NCBI GenBank assembly: GCA_910583995.1
Contig: CAJTYW010000017.1
Span: 1-29,038, forward strand
Reading direction: 5' to 3'
DNA from: an uncultured Christensenella sp.
GTDB taxonomy: Bacteria > Bacillota > Clostridia > Christensenellales > UBA3700
DNA: 29,038 bases
In this document: positions 1 to 7,419 of the stretch, one piece after another
How the letters are laid out: each line of letters begins with the position of its first letter
How positions within the stretch are numbered: position 1 is the stretch's first letter
Made by a program: the position numbers and the translations under genes
The notes under the pieces: generated by a model
What the model was told of the DNA's origin: nothing
Database searches by the model: none
Seen by the model: the letters and a program-made list of their open reading frames with translations, nothing else

Positions 1-23
1 ATAGATATATTTATTCTATGTAC
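1..23 (+). repeat. Right 27-bp inverted repeat of a promoter cassette, cut by the window edge
   Basis: These bases match the last 23 bases of the right-hand repeats at 3565-3591 and 25974-26000. They lie at the same distance from a ribosome site (AAAGGAGAG) and a surface-protein ATG. The central base is T, as at 3578. The rest of the cassette, including the promoter and the left repeat, lies outside the window, so the orientation of this switch cannot be read. Confidence 0.75.
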
Positions 24-45
24 TAAATAAAAGGAGAGTTTTATT

Positions 46-3000
46 ATGGCAAAATATATAAAGCGTGTAGGAATAGTATTTTTTGTTTTAGTACTATCTC
101 TACTATTAACGGTAGGCACAATATGCGCTACAGGTGCGGTAGAGAATAATAGCAACAGCATAGTAAATACTAACTCACAAAATAATGTATTTGTAAATGA
201 AAATAATGAAAGTGTTGGCGGTGAAAAAGGTGAATTAAGTTTGCCGTCAAATGATACAACTTACGAGATTCCAAAATCCGAATATGTGGTTGAATTAAGC
301 GGAACTTGTGCTCAGATGGCAGACGGCTGGACTAAGGCAACACAAAAATCTTTGGAAACAGGAAAGAATGTAAAGGTCGTATTAATGAATGACTGGGTTG
401 CTGATGATAACGAAGATTATATGACATCATTTGGTGAGTCGGAGGCATTTTTTATCGGAAGACTTGCGATTATGTCAGGGGTAGAAATCACTTTAGATTT
501 AAATGGAAATTCCATAAACAGAAATTTGGTTACATTTGACAATACTGGTAATATTGTTTCAAACAACCAAACGGATAGGGGGAATGTAATTTATCTTAAT
601 GGAAAATTAAATTTAATGGATAATAAATATGATTCTGTCCAAGTACACAATTGTTATAATCAATATAAGGATAATGAAACAGCATTATTTAACGCATTTA
701 ATAATTTGGGGTATGGCAAAATTACAGGTGGCGCGGTTAGTGTGTCTTCTATTGGCGGCGGTATTGGTGTAAATTCGGGTGCAGTGTTAAATATGTATAG
801 CGGTATTGTTGCACAAAACTTTTCTGTACGAAGTGGTGCAATTGGCGTTTTGACAAAGGGAGAAATCAATATTTATGATGGATTGATTTTTAATAATCAA
901 GCTGAATCTAATGGCGGAATTGGCTGTGAAGGTGGAGATTTAAATATTTACGGCGGAATAGTAGCTTTCAATAAAGATGCTGTTAAGTTGAGTGGTAATG
1001 CTATAGCTGCACAAGGTGGCGGAATTTGGTATTCTAATCAAAATGGTAAACTAATTGTTGATAATGCTATTATAACATACAACTGTGCAGAAAGCAGGGG
1101 TGGTGGCATTATAGTCTCTACTGCAGATACATTTACTATTGCAAATTCAGAAGTTACTTACAATAAAACAAATTTATATGCAGGTGGAATATACACATTG
1201 TCTGTAGCATACACAAATATGCAAAATAGTATTATCTCAAATAATTATGCAAAAGAAAATGGGGGCGCAATGCTTGTTAACACAAATGTTTTGGCAAATA
1301 TGACTAATTTGCAAGTAGAAAATAATAGGTGTGACAATGGCGTAGGCGGAATATTTTCTTATGCAAATTTGAACCTAAATAATGTACTTATAGCACACAA
1401 TCAAGGTTATTCTAAAGGCGGTGTATTTTTTGCAAATAGTCCTGCAATAGGTAGCGTTATTACTTTAAAAGGACCGGGAGTACAAATTTACGGAAATACA
1501 ATACAAGATGGTTCAGAATCTGATGTTCACTTGGACAAGGGGCAGTTCATATCTGTATATGCAAGCATATCGTCAACTTCACTAATTACAAAAATTGGTA
1601 TTGATTTAGCTACAACTTATGGTGATGTGCCATTTACAACAGGTTATTCAGTCTTAAATAAAGCAAGTGCAAAATTGTATTTTTTTGCTAATGACTCAAC
1701 AAAAAAAATTACAGAAACAAATGGTGAAGTTAGTTTGACAGCATCAACAACTACATTAAGCGAAATACCTTGGCATTGGACAAGTGGTAGTAGCTCTGGT
1801 TCAACTACTGATTATAGCTTGCAAGTACCATATACAGGTCAAAATTATAAATTAACTTTTGGCAGTAACTTAACATTCAAAAGAAATGGTACAGGTGAAA
1901 ATTTAAAATCTTTTGAGACAAAAGATGCAGGTAGTTACTCATTTTATTATCAAGAAGCAGAATGTGCAAACAATGTATTTACCTTTACTATTGTGCCAAA
2001 GCAAGTAGATTTAGAATGGACTACAACTATAATATATAATGGTGTATTGCAAACAGCTATTGCTACAGTAAAGAGCGGTGATTTGTTAGGGAGCGATACT
2101 TGCACTGTTAAGGTGACAGGAAGTGCAATGAATGTTGGAGAAGATTATTATTCAGAAGCAACAGGTTTAAGCAATCACAATTACAAAATAAACCCTGCAT
2201 CAAAATACGGAAGGTTTAAAATAGTAGCTGCGGATTTGGCTATTGATATTGCTACAGATAATGTTGCAAAAAGCTATACAGGAAATAGCATAGTAATAGG
2301 TGACAAATGGTATAACTTGTCAGCGACATTATTAGGACAAGATAGTAAAAAATCATTAAATAGCGTGTTTAATATTGATTACAGCAAGTTTATCCCGATG
2401 TTTACAAAAGACGGAGTAACAACAAGCAGTGCGATTAATGTAGGTAAATACGATATAAGTGTAAAAGAGTTTGATGCAAATAGCGTGTTTACAGGAAATA
2501 GCAATTACAATGTAACAATAAATTATGTAAATGGCGGTATATTAACAATAAGTATGGCACAAGTAATAAGAGCAAGTGTAGAGTCAGGATATAGCTATTT
2601 GTTACTAGACGAAAATAATAAGAGAACAGCTTATGAAACAAAAGGATTAGTACACGGCGAGAATGACAGCAATGTAAATATAAAAGAAGGAAAAGCGACT
2701 TATGTACTTGGAAATATAAAGCCAAACACAGCGGTAAATACATTTATTAATAACTTGGTATTTGATACAGCACAAATAAATTTGTATAACAGCCAAGGTA
2801 AATTGATTTATACTAATGGCGGGGCAAATGAAGCAGAAGGAATTACAGAAGATATGCTAAATAGCAGATTAGAGCTAGCAGTAGGAACAGGATGGTATAT
2901 AGAGTATAATGTAGGTGGAAATGTAGAGACAATATATCTATCTGTACTAGGGGACATAAATGGCGATGGCAGAATAAGTGCAAGTGATTGTGCATACATA

Positions 3001-3156
3001 AGAGAACTAGCAATTAACGAGACAATATATAATAACTTAAGTGTAGAATATAAGCTTGCAGGCTTAATAATAAACAAAGGTGGCATAACAACTGCAGATA
3101 GTGAGATTATATTGAATGTAATGGCATACAAACTTACAATAGATTTATTCTACTAA
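46..3156 (+). CDS. Secreted beta-helix surface protein with C-terminal dockerin-like domain
   Basis: A 1036-residue exported protein, probably displayed on the cell surface. Residues 1-30 are a signal peptide (two basic residues, a long hydrophobic core, then small residues). Residues about 150-500 are rich in short repeats with GGG, GGI and IxxN turns, typical of a right-handed parallel beta-helix. Residues about 585-835 contain two Ig-like/MBG-type segments. The last 200 residues form a module shared with the proteins at 3612 and 26023, ending (about 966-1036) in one good calcium loop (DINGDGRISASD) and a second, degenerate one. That resembles half of a type I dockerin. No LPXTG motif or SLH domain is visible, so attachment may be non-covalent. 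The start is set by AAAGGAGAG eleven bases upstream. The substrate is unknown; the fold is used for adhesion and for polysaccharide cleavage alike. Confidence 0.85.
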   Translation: MAKYIKRVGIVFFVLVLSLLLTVGTICATGAVENNSNSIVNTNSQNNVFVNENNESVGGEKGELSLPSNDTTYEIPKSEYVVELSGTCAQMADGWTKATQKSLETGKNVKVVLMNDWVADDNEDYMTSFGESEAFFIGRLAIMSGVEITLDLNGNSINRNLVTFDNTGNIVSNNQTDRGNVIYLNGKLNLMDNKYDSVQVHNCYNQYKDNETALFNAFNNLGYGKITGGAVSVSSIGGGIGVNSGAVLNMYSGIVAQNFSVRSGAIGVLTKGEINIYDGLIFNNQAESNGGIGCEGGDLNIYGGIVAFNKDAVKLSGNAIAAQGGGIWYSNQNGKLIVDNAIITYNCAESRGGGIIVSTADTFTIANSEVTYNKTNLYAGGIYTLSVAYTNMQNSIISNNYAKENGGAMLVNTNVLANMTNLQVENNRCDNGVGGIFSYANLNLNNVLIAHNQGYSKGGVFFANSPAIGSVITLKGPGVQIYGNTIQDGSESDVHLDKGQFISVYASISSTSLITKIGIDLATTYGDVPFTTGYSVLNKASAKLYFFANDSTKKITETNGEVSLTASTTTLSEIPWHWTSGSSSGSTTDYSLQVPYTGQNYKLTFGSNLTFKRNGTGENLKSFETKDAGSYSFYYQEAECANNVFTFTIVPKQVDLEWTTTIIYNGVLQTAIATVKSGDLLGSDTCTVKVTGSAMNVGEDYYSEATGLSNHNYKINPASKYGRFKIVAADLAIDIATDNVAKSYTGNSIVIGDKWYNLSATLLGQDSKKSLNSVFNIDYSKFIPMFTKDGVTTSSAINVGKYDISVKEFDANSVFTGNSNYNVTINYVNGGILTISMAQVIRASVESGYSYLLLDENNKRTAYETKGLVHGENDSNVNIKEGKATYVLGNIKPNTAVNTFINNLVFDTAQINLYNSQGKLIYTNGGANEAEGITEDMLNSRLELAVGTGWYIEYNVGGNVETIYLSVLGDINGDGRISASDCAYIRELAINETIYNNLSVEYKLAGLIINKGGITTADSEIILNVMAYKLTIDLFY

Positions 3157-3163
3157 AACAACC

Positions 3164-3191
3164 AAAAAGGAGTGCAAACGCACTCCTTTTT
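3164..3191 (+). terminator. Rho-independent terminator of the first surface gene
   Basis: A perfect 12-bp stem (AAAAAGGAGTGC with GCACTCCTTTTT) closes over the loop AAAC, eight bases after the stop codon, and its right arm ends in five T. Confidence 0.9.
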
Positions 3192-3280
3192 GCAATTATC
3201 TTTTAAGAATGCTTGTCGCATTTAAGCCAAAATTCTTCTTAAAACAAACTATATAATAAACAAATAACATTATTAAAATT

Positions 3281-3304
3281 ACCCTGAAATAGCTTTTTCA
3301 GGGT
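3281..3304. terminator. Hairpin at the head of the promoter cassette
   Basis: ACCCTGAAA pairs with TTTCAGGGT over a six-base loop, followed by a T-rich run. A near-identical hairpin stands at the same place before the third surface gene (25689-25714). It would insulate the cassette from upstream transcription. The reverse strand also has a short T-rich tail, so it may work in both directions. Confidence 0.65.
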
Positions 3305-3414
3305 GTAATTTTATTTGTAAAGTTTTAATTATTAAATTTAGGTGTTTTGTGCAATAAAACTATCAAAAATCGGGGGTAAATGGCAAAAATAAGGGATAGA
3401 AATGTAAAAAAAGA

Positions 3415-3441
3415 GTACATAGAATAAATATATCTATGTAC
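3415..3441 (+). repeat. Left inverted repeat (IR-L), copy A
   Basis: 27 bases: GTACATAGA, the centre ATAAATATA, then TCTATGTAC. It is the exact reverse complement of 3565-3591. The nine-base arms are also complementary to each other, so each repeat is a near palindrome, and only the centre gives it direction. That arrangement is typical of site-specific recombinase crossover sites. On the minus strand the repeat is followed by CTTTTTTT (3407-3414). Confidence 0.9.
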
Positions 3442-3564
3442 ATATTATATGAATATTATAAAGGCAAATGTAAGCTTTTGTCAAGGCTACGCTCAAGACT
3501 TTGTAAGATATTTAGCTAAATTTAACAAAAAATACATATTCAAATTTAAAAAACTCTTTAAAAA
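3442..3564. promoter_or_regulatory. Putative invertible promoter segment, OFF orientation (copy A)
   Basis: 123 bp between perfect inverted repeats. Its only consensus promoter (3455-3484) reads leftwards, away from the surface gene that begins at 3612. Inverting the segment would place that promoter about 55-65 bases upstream of the gene's leader and ribosome site. The segment has the same length and polarity before the gene at 26023. The layout is that of known invertible promoters (Bacteroides capsule loci, Clostridioides surface-protein switches). That it flips is inferred. Confidence 0.75.
3455..3484 (-). promoter_or_regulatory. Consensus sigma-A promoter pointing away from the downstream gene
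   Basis: On the minus strand, TTGACA (3484-3479) is followed by an 18-bp spacer and TATAAT (3460-3455). Both hexamers match consensus perfectly, and the second cassette preserves them exactly. Transcription would start near 3448 and run left into IR-L. Confidence 0.85.
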
Positions 3565-3591
3565 GTACATAGATATATTTATTCTATGTAC
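3565..3591 (-). repeat. Right inverted repeat (IR-R), copy A
   Basis: Exact reverse complement of 3415-3441 (arms GTACATAGA and TCTATGTAC, centre TATATTTAT). It ends nine bases before the AAAGGAG ribosome site. Unlike IR-L it has no T-run on its gene-proximal side, so a transcript reading towards the gene would not be terminated here. Confidence 0.9.
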
Positions 3592-3611
3592 TTAAATAAA
3601 AGGAGAGTATT

Positions 3612-5296
3612 ATGAAAAACTTAAAATCAAGAAATCTAAATAATATTTTCATAGCAAAACAATGTTGGTGTTTGCATTAGTTTTATTGTTTGCAATTGCG
3701 ACATTGATTTATGCCTTACAACCAGTATTTGCGTTGACTACAAGCAATGGAGCAGTGCAAGCAGGTGGTGGAGCGGACCTTTGGAATAATGTAACAAACA
3801 CATTTAACCCAAATGTAGTAAATGACATAAAAAGTAAACTTTTTGGCACAATCAATCCAGCTACTTATGTAGAGAATAATTACGATAAAGAAGAATTTAA
3901 TTTGTCAAAAGGCAAAGTAGTAACAGCAAGGACAATTAATAGTAAAGTAGGTAATGCAGAAGAAGGAATGGTGGTAACATTGGGTGGTAAGCAATGGAGT
4001 GTGACATCACTAACACTTGCAGATACGCCAAACAATAAAAATAGCGTAATAATGACATTGTATTTAACACAAAATGAAGGTCTTTCAGAATATTTAGACA
4101 CAACAATCGACATAAGTGGCAATGATATAAATAACTTTGGAAAGAATATGTATAGTAGTAGCACAATTCGTAATACGCTTTTAACAGCGGAAAATTGGAG
4201 CATGTTTAGTAGTGGATATTTTGCTCAAAATTATCTTGTTCAACCAAAATATATAAATTACCAAAGCAACCTAACTAGAAAAGGCAGAGATGATGGTGCT
4301 GACCTTAAAAATGACACTTTAGGGAATCCCGAATCTCAAAAAAATTATGAAGGATATAATTATGGTTGGCAGCCTAATGAAGGTTTTTTTGAAGAATATG
4401 GACAACATATTCCATATTCAAGTGATACAACTATAAATGGTTATAGATATAATGATTGGGGAGAAGACTATATATGGTTGCCTTCAATGACAGAAACGGG
4501 GGCTTATGAGAAGAATGTAGATAATGCAAGTGGTAGCAGTTATTTGTCTGATGATTGCGTTTGGAAATTAACTCAATTTCAGCGTAAGCACTCTGGGGGG
4601 AATTGGTCTTGGTTACGGTCAGGAACGAATTATGGTTATAATGATGCTTATTTACTTAGTCCAGTAGGCTCTTATAGTAGCAACTTTGTTAGTGTTTCTT
4701 ATGGTGTACGCCCCGCAATACATTTAAATTTAAGCGCAGCAATGCAAGGTGTGGCAAATGGAATTACTCCTACTAAGGAAAGTGGATATGATTACCAAAC
4801 TATAGATAAAAATAATGTAAGACAAAATTTTGGGGCATTAAATAATAAACATATTGCAAGTGTAAATGGTAGAAATGTATTAGGTAAAATCTTGCCTAAT
4901 ACAAAACTTTCTACATTTGTAGCTAATTTGGAAAATTCAAAAAGCACAATCAAGGTGTACGATAGTAAAAATAATTTGATTTATGACAAAGGAGTAGAAG
5001 TAGTAGCAAATCAAATAATCGGTACAGGATATAGGGTGGAATTGTACAATGGCACAACAAAAGAAGATATTGTATACCTATCTGTACTTGGAGATATAAA
5101 TGGCGACGGCAGGATAACTGCAAGCGATTGTATATACCTAAGAGAACTAGCAAGTAACAAGGCATTATTTGATAGTCTACAACTAGAAACAAAGCTTGCA
5201 AGCCTAATCATAAACAAAGGCAAGGTAACAAGTGCGGATAGTGAGATTATATTAAATGTAATTGAGCATAAACTTTCAATTGATATTTTTTATTAA
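3612..5296 (+). CDS. Secreted DUF6273-like surface protein with dockerin-like end; apparent frameshift in the signal peptide
   Basis: The ribosome site AAAGGAGAG leads to an ATG at 3612 that encodes MKNLKSRNLNNIFIAK and then stops within 66 bases. The long frame starts at 3662, two thirds of a codon out of phase. One extra A in the AAAA run at 3656-3659 would join them into a normal signal peptide (basic N-terminus, hydrophobic core, ending in QPVFA). The ATG at 3662 has no ribosome site and lacks the basic N-terminus. After it, residues about 85-360 resemble the DUF6273 domain, with a WLPS segment, WSWLRSG and the closing GVRPAIHLNL. Residues about 475-544 form the shared dockerin-like end (DINGDGRITASD). 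As sequenced, the protein may not be made or exported efficiently. Alternatives are a sequencing error or a real indel. Confidence 0.8.
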
Positions 5297-5340
5297 TTTA
5301 CATACTTTAAATTAAGTATGAAATTAGAAAAAAAGAAGAT

Positions 5341-5368
5341 AAAAAAGAGTTTAAACGCACTCTTTTTT
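5341..5368 (+). terminator. Rho-independent terminator of the second surface gene
   Basis: AAAAAAGAGT pairs with ACTCTTTTTT over an eight-base loop, 45 bases after the stop codon. Confidence 0.85.
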
Positions 5369-5418
5369 ATTTGTTTGCAAGATAAATAGCTAACAAAAAG
5401 GGGGAAATCGTAAATTGA

Positions 5419-5447
5419 TTGACTAATTTGTTACTTTGTGTTAGAGT
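5419..5447 (+). promoter_or_regulatory. Possible promoter of the MATE gene
   Basis: TTGACT, a 17-bp spacer, then TAGAGT. The -35 box is good but the -10 box is poor. It lies 25 bases upstream of the start codon, which would leave a very short leader. Confidence 0.4.
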
Positions 5448-5472
5448 TATTATTAGAAATAAAAGGTAGTAT

Positions 5473-6834
5473 ATGCAAAGTTGCAGATTAGGTGAAGACA
5501 ATTTAATAAAAGTTTTTTCTATTAATGTTATCCCCGCAGTTATAGCAATGGTAATCAATGGAGCTCAACCGATAATTGACGGATTGTTTTTGGGTAAATT
5601 TGCAGGGCTTAATGCAATGGCAAGTGTAAACATTGCAGGTCCATTTATGCAAATTATTTATGCTGTTTCATTTATTACTTGTACAGGTGCGATAAGTTTA
5701 ATAGGAAGAAGTTTAGGCAGTGGTAACGATGAAAAAGCACGCAGTGTATTTAGAACGGCGTGTGTGTTTATTACTGCTATTTCACTTTTAGTAACGATTT
5801 TTGGCGGTGTTTTTTCAAGAAACATTGCAAAATTATTAAAAGCAACAGAGTTGTTGATAGACGATTCTTCAATGTATATTTTTGTAATATCGTTTTTTGC
5901 ACCTGTTATTAGCAATATGTATTTAATGGGATTTACTGACAGAGTAATAGGCAAACCTAATCAATATTTGTATGGCGCAATAGCAAGTTTAGCCGCTAAT
6001 GTTATTTTGGATTATTTGCTTATAGGCGTTTGTGGTTTAGGCGTTAAAGGCGGAGCTTTGGCAACTGGACTATCTTATTTTATAGCACTTGCTATTTGCA
6101 GTATACCGCTATTTAAACGAAAAAATGTACTAAACTATTTTAAAGGCAAACTTAATTTTAAGCTAATGTTGCCAGTTGTTGCAAATGGCTCATCTGAAGC
6201 TGTGGTATGTGGTTCAGCTGCAATTGCTGTGTTTTTATTTAATAGTGCGTTAATTAAAATTGCAGGTGAGTCGGGTGTTGCTGCATTTACAATAATCAAC
6301 TATATTTCCACCTTTGGCACTCTTGCAATGTTTGGTATTTCCGACGGCATAAACGCAATAATAAGCTACAATTATGGTGCAAATAAAATGAATAGAGTAA
6401 GAAAAACATTTTTATCCGCACTTACATTGAATTTGATTATCGGTTTGATTGTGTTTTTAATAGTATATTTTGCAGGAGATAAACTTATAACAATATTTTC
6501 AAAAGACCCTGAGAGTGAAAAACAAGTTATTAACATGGCGTTCCACGGAGCAAGAATTTATGCAATAGCCTTTTTTATGATAGGTTTTAATATTGTAGGT
6601 TCGGGATTTTTTACAGCTATTGGTGGAGCATTAAGTTCCGTACTAATTGCATTAAGCAGGGGATTAATTTGGATAGTTGTAGGCATTATGACATTCCCAG
6701 TATTTTTGGGAATAGATGGTGTATGGTGGACTTTCCCATTTGCGGAAGGTTGTACAATAGTTATTACAATTTTATTGTTTTTACTATTTTTAACAAGAGA
6801 GAAAAAACGAAAAAACCTTCAAAAATCGATATGA
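5473..6834 (+). CDS. MATE family multidrug/cation antiporter
   Basis: A 453-residue integral membrane protein, the usual MATE length, with about twelve hydrophobic segments in two similar halves. The family uses an H+ or Na+ gradient to export cationic drugs and metabolites. Early residues carry NGAQPIIDGLFLGKFAG, which fits the conserved MATE helix 1 region with its Asp, and the second half repeats a related GISDGINAIISYNYGA motif. AAAAGG lies six bases before the ATG. The gene appears to stand alone between a terminator at 5341-5368 and the T-box promoter at 6956. The substrate cannot be told from sequence. Confidence 0.9.
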   Translation: MQSCRLGEDNLIKVFSINVIPAVIAMVINGAQPIIDGLFLGKFAGLNAMASVNIAGPFMQIIYAVSFITCTGAISLIGRSLGSGNDEKARSVFRTACVFITAISLLVTIFGGVFSRNIAKLLKATELLIDDSSMYIFVISFFAPVISNMYLMGFTDRVIGKPNQYLYGAIASLAANVILDYLLIGVCGLGVKGGALATGLSYFIALAICSIPLFKRKNVLNYFKGKLNFKLMLPVVANGSSEAVVCGSAAIAVFLFNSALIKIAGESGVAAFTIINYISTFGTLAMFGISDGINAIISYNYGANKMNRVRKTFLSALTLNLIIGLIVFLIVYFAGDKLITIFSKDPESEKQVINMAFHGARIYAIAFFMIGFNIVGSGFFTAIGGALSSVLIALSRGLIWIVVGIMTFPVFLGIDGVWWTFPFAEGCTIVITILLFLLFLTREKKRKNLQKSI

Positions 6835-6955
6835 TTTTGCGATAATTAATTTTTTTATTAATGCTATCATTTTATATTTTTTTAATAATAGCTTGCGGTT
6901 ATATTATAAAAAGTGCAAATAGATATAAAAATTTGAAAAAATTTTAAAAAAATTG

Positions 6956-6984
6956 TTGACAAACAAAAAATGTAGTGATAAAAT
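6956..6984 (+). promoter_or_regulatory. Promoter of the T-box leader
   Basis: TTGACA, a 17-bp spacer and TAAAAT, with a predicted start near 6991. The stretch 6835-6955 between the MATE stop codon and this promoter is A+T-rich and shows no clear terminator or gene. Confidence 0.8.
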
Positions 6985-6990
6985 ACAAAT

Positions 6991-7245
6991 ATAATTTAAT
7001 AAAGCAATGATAGGGACAATAGTCATTTTGCAGGTTTACAGAGAGTTGTCGTTTGGTGCGAGACAATACAAAGCTTTTGATTTAATCACCCTTGAGCTAT
7101 ATTCCTGAACTATTAGTAAGGAATATCGGATTTCCCCGTTATAGGAAGGCGTATTGTTTGATACGATTAAGTGGCTGATTATTTCGGCAATAAGAGTGGT
7201 ACCACGGGTTATATCTCGTCTCTAATTTTAGAGACGAGTTTTTTA
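6991..7245 (+). promoter_or_regulatory. T-box riboswitch leader
   Basis: A complete tRNA-sensing T-box. Stem I closes with AATAGT and ACTATT and contains the AGAGAG and GGTGCGAG motifs. The T-box proper (AAGAGTGGTACCACGG, 7192-7207) follows, then a strong terminator. Uncharged tRNA binding the leader favours the antiterminator and allows read-through. The specifier loop lies in GAGCTATATTCC (about 7095-7106). The codon could be TAT (Tyr), ATA or ATT (Ile), or TTC (Phe); I cannot fix it without folding. The next gene is an acyl-CoA synthetase, not the usual aminoacyl-tRNA synthetase or amino-acid gene. Confidence 0.93.
7215..7244 (+). terminator. T-box regulatory terminator
   Basis: CTCGTCTCTAA pairs with TTAGAGACGAG over a two-to-four-base loop and is followed by six T. 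It is the OFF state of the T-box switch. From here to the start codon at 7420 there are about 175 A+T-rich bases in which I see no gene or second promoter of consensus quality. Confidence 0.92.
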
Positions 7246-7419
7246 TTTTATTATCGAAGAATAAAAAGCGTAAATATTTTAATATCTGCAATTAAAATAA
7301 TTAGTTATTAATTATGATTAAATAATAGATACATTACTATATTAATGGTGATTTGATATAATAATTTAGAATATTATAAAATTAAATTGGTTTTGATAAA
7401 CAGTAAGGAAGGTGTGAAT

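Larger units (their letters stand above)
3317..3611 (+). repeat. Surface-gene promoter cassette, copy A
   Basis: This 295-bp intergenic unit recurs before the gene at 26023 (25726-26022) and begins again at 28991. It has a 98-bp left flank (11 differences between the two full copies), a 27-bp left repeat, a 123-bp centre (8 differences, 6 of them in the last 25 bases), a 27-bp right repeat in inverted orientation, and a leader with the ribosome site. It accounts for most of the 455-bp gap between the first two surface genes. I see no gene in it. Confidence 0.9.

Noticed and set aside
2489..2743. Reverse-strand open frames inside the surface-protein genes
   Set aside because: They lack ribosome sites and recognisable protein sequence, and arise from the codon bias of the repetitive plus-strand genes.
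3479..3514. A plus-strand promoter inside the segment (TTGTCA with TAAGAT) that could drive the gene in the present orientation
   Set aside because: The spacing is about 20 bp and both boxes are weaker than the perfect minus-strand promoter in the same place. A low-level promoter cannot be excluded.
3415..3591. The paired repeats as ends of a small transposon (MITE) or insertion sequence
   Set aside because: The enclosed 123 bp holds a promoter and no transposase. No target-site duplication flanks it, the 98-bp left flank is duplicated as well, and both copies sit at the same distance from surface-gene starts.
3656..3659. Slipped-strand phase variation at the AAAA run in the second surface gene
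   Set aside because: Four A is too short to be a convincing slippage tract. A plain indel or a sequencing error is more likely, although the frameshift itself is reported.
3612..3677. The short frame from 3612 as an independent leader peptide
   Set aside because: Its residues make a normal signal-peptide N-terminus when joined to the long frame, and the related genes at 46 and 26023 start at the same distance from the repeat.
6835..6955. A terminator for the MATE gene
   Set aside because: The only inverted pairing (ATTAAT around a T-run) is short and A+T-only, so it was not called.
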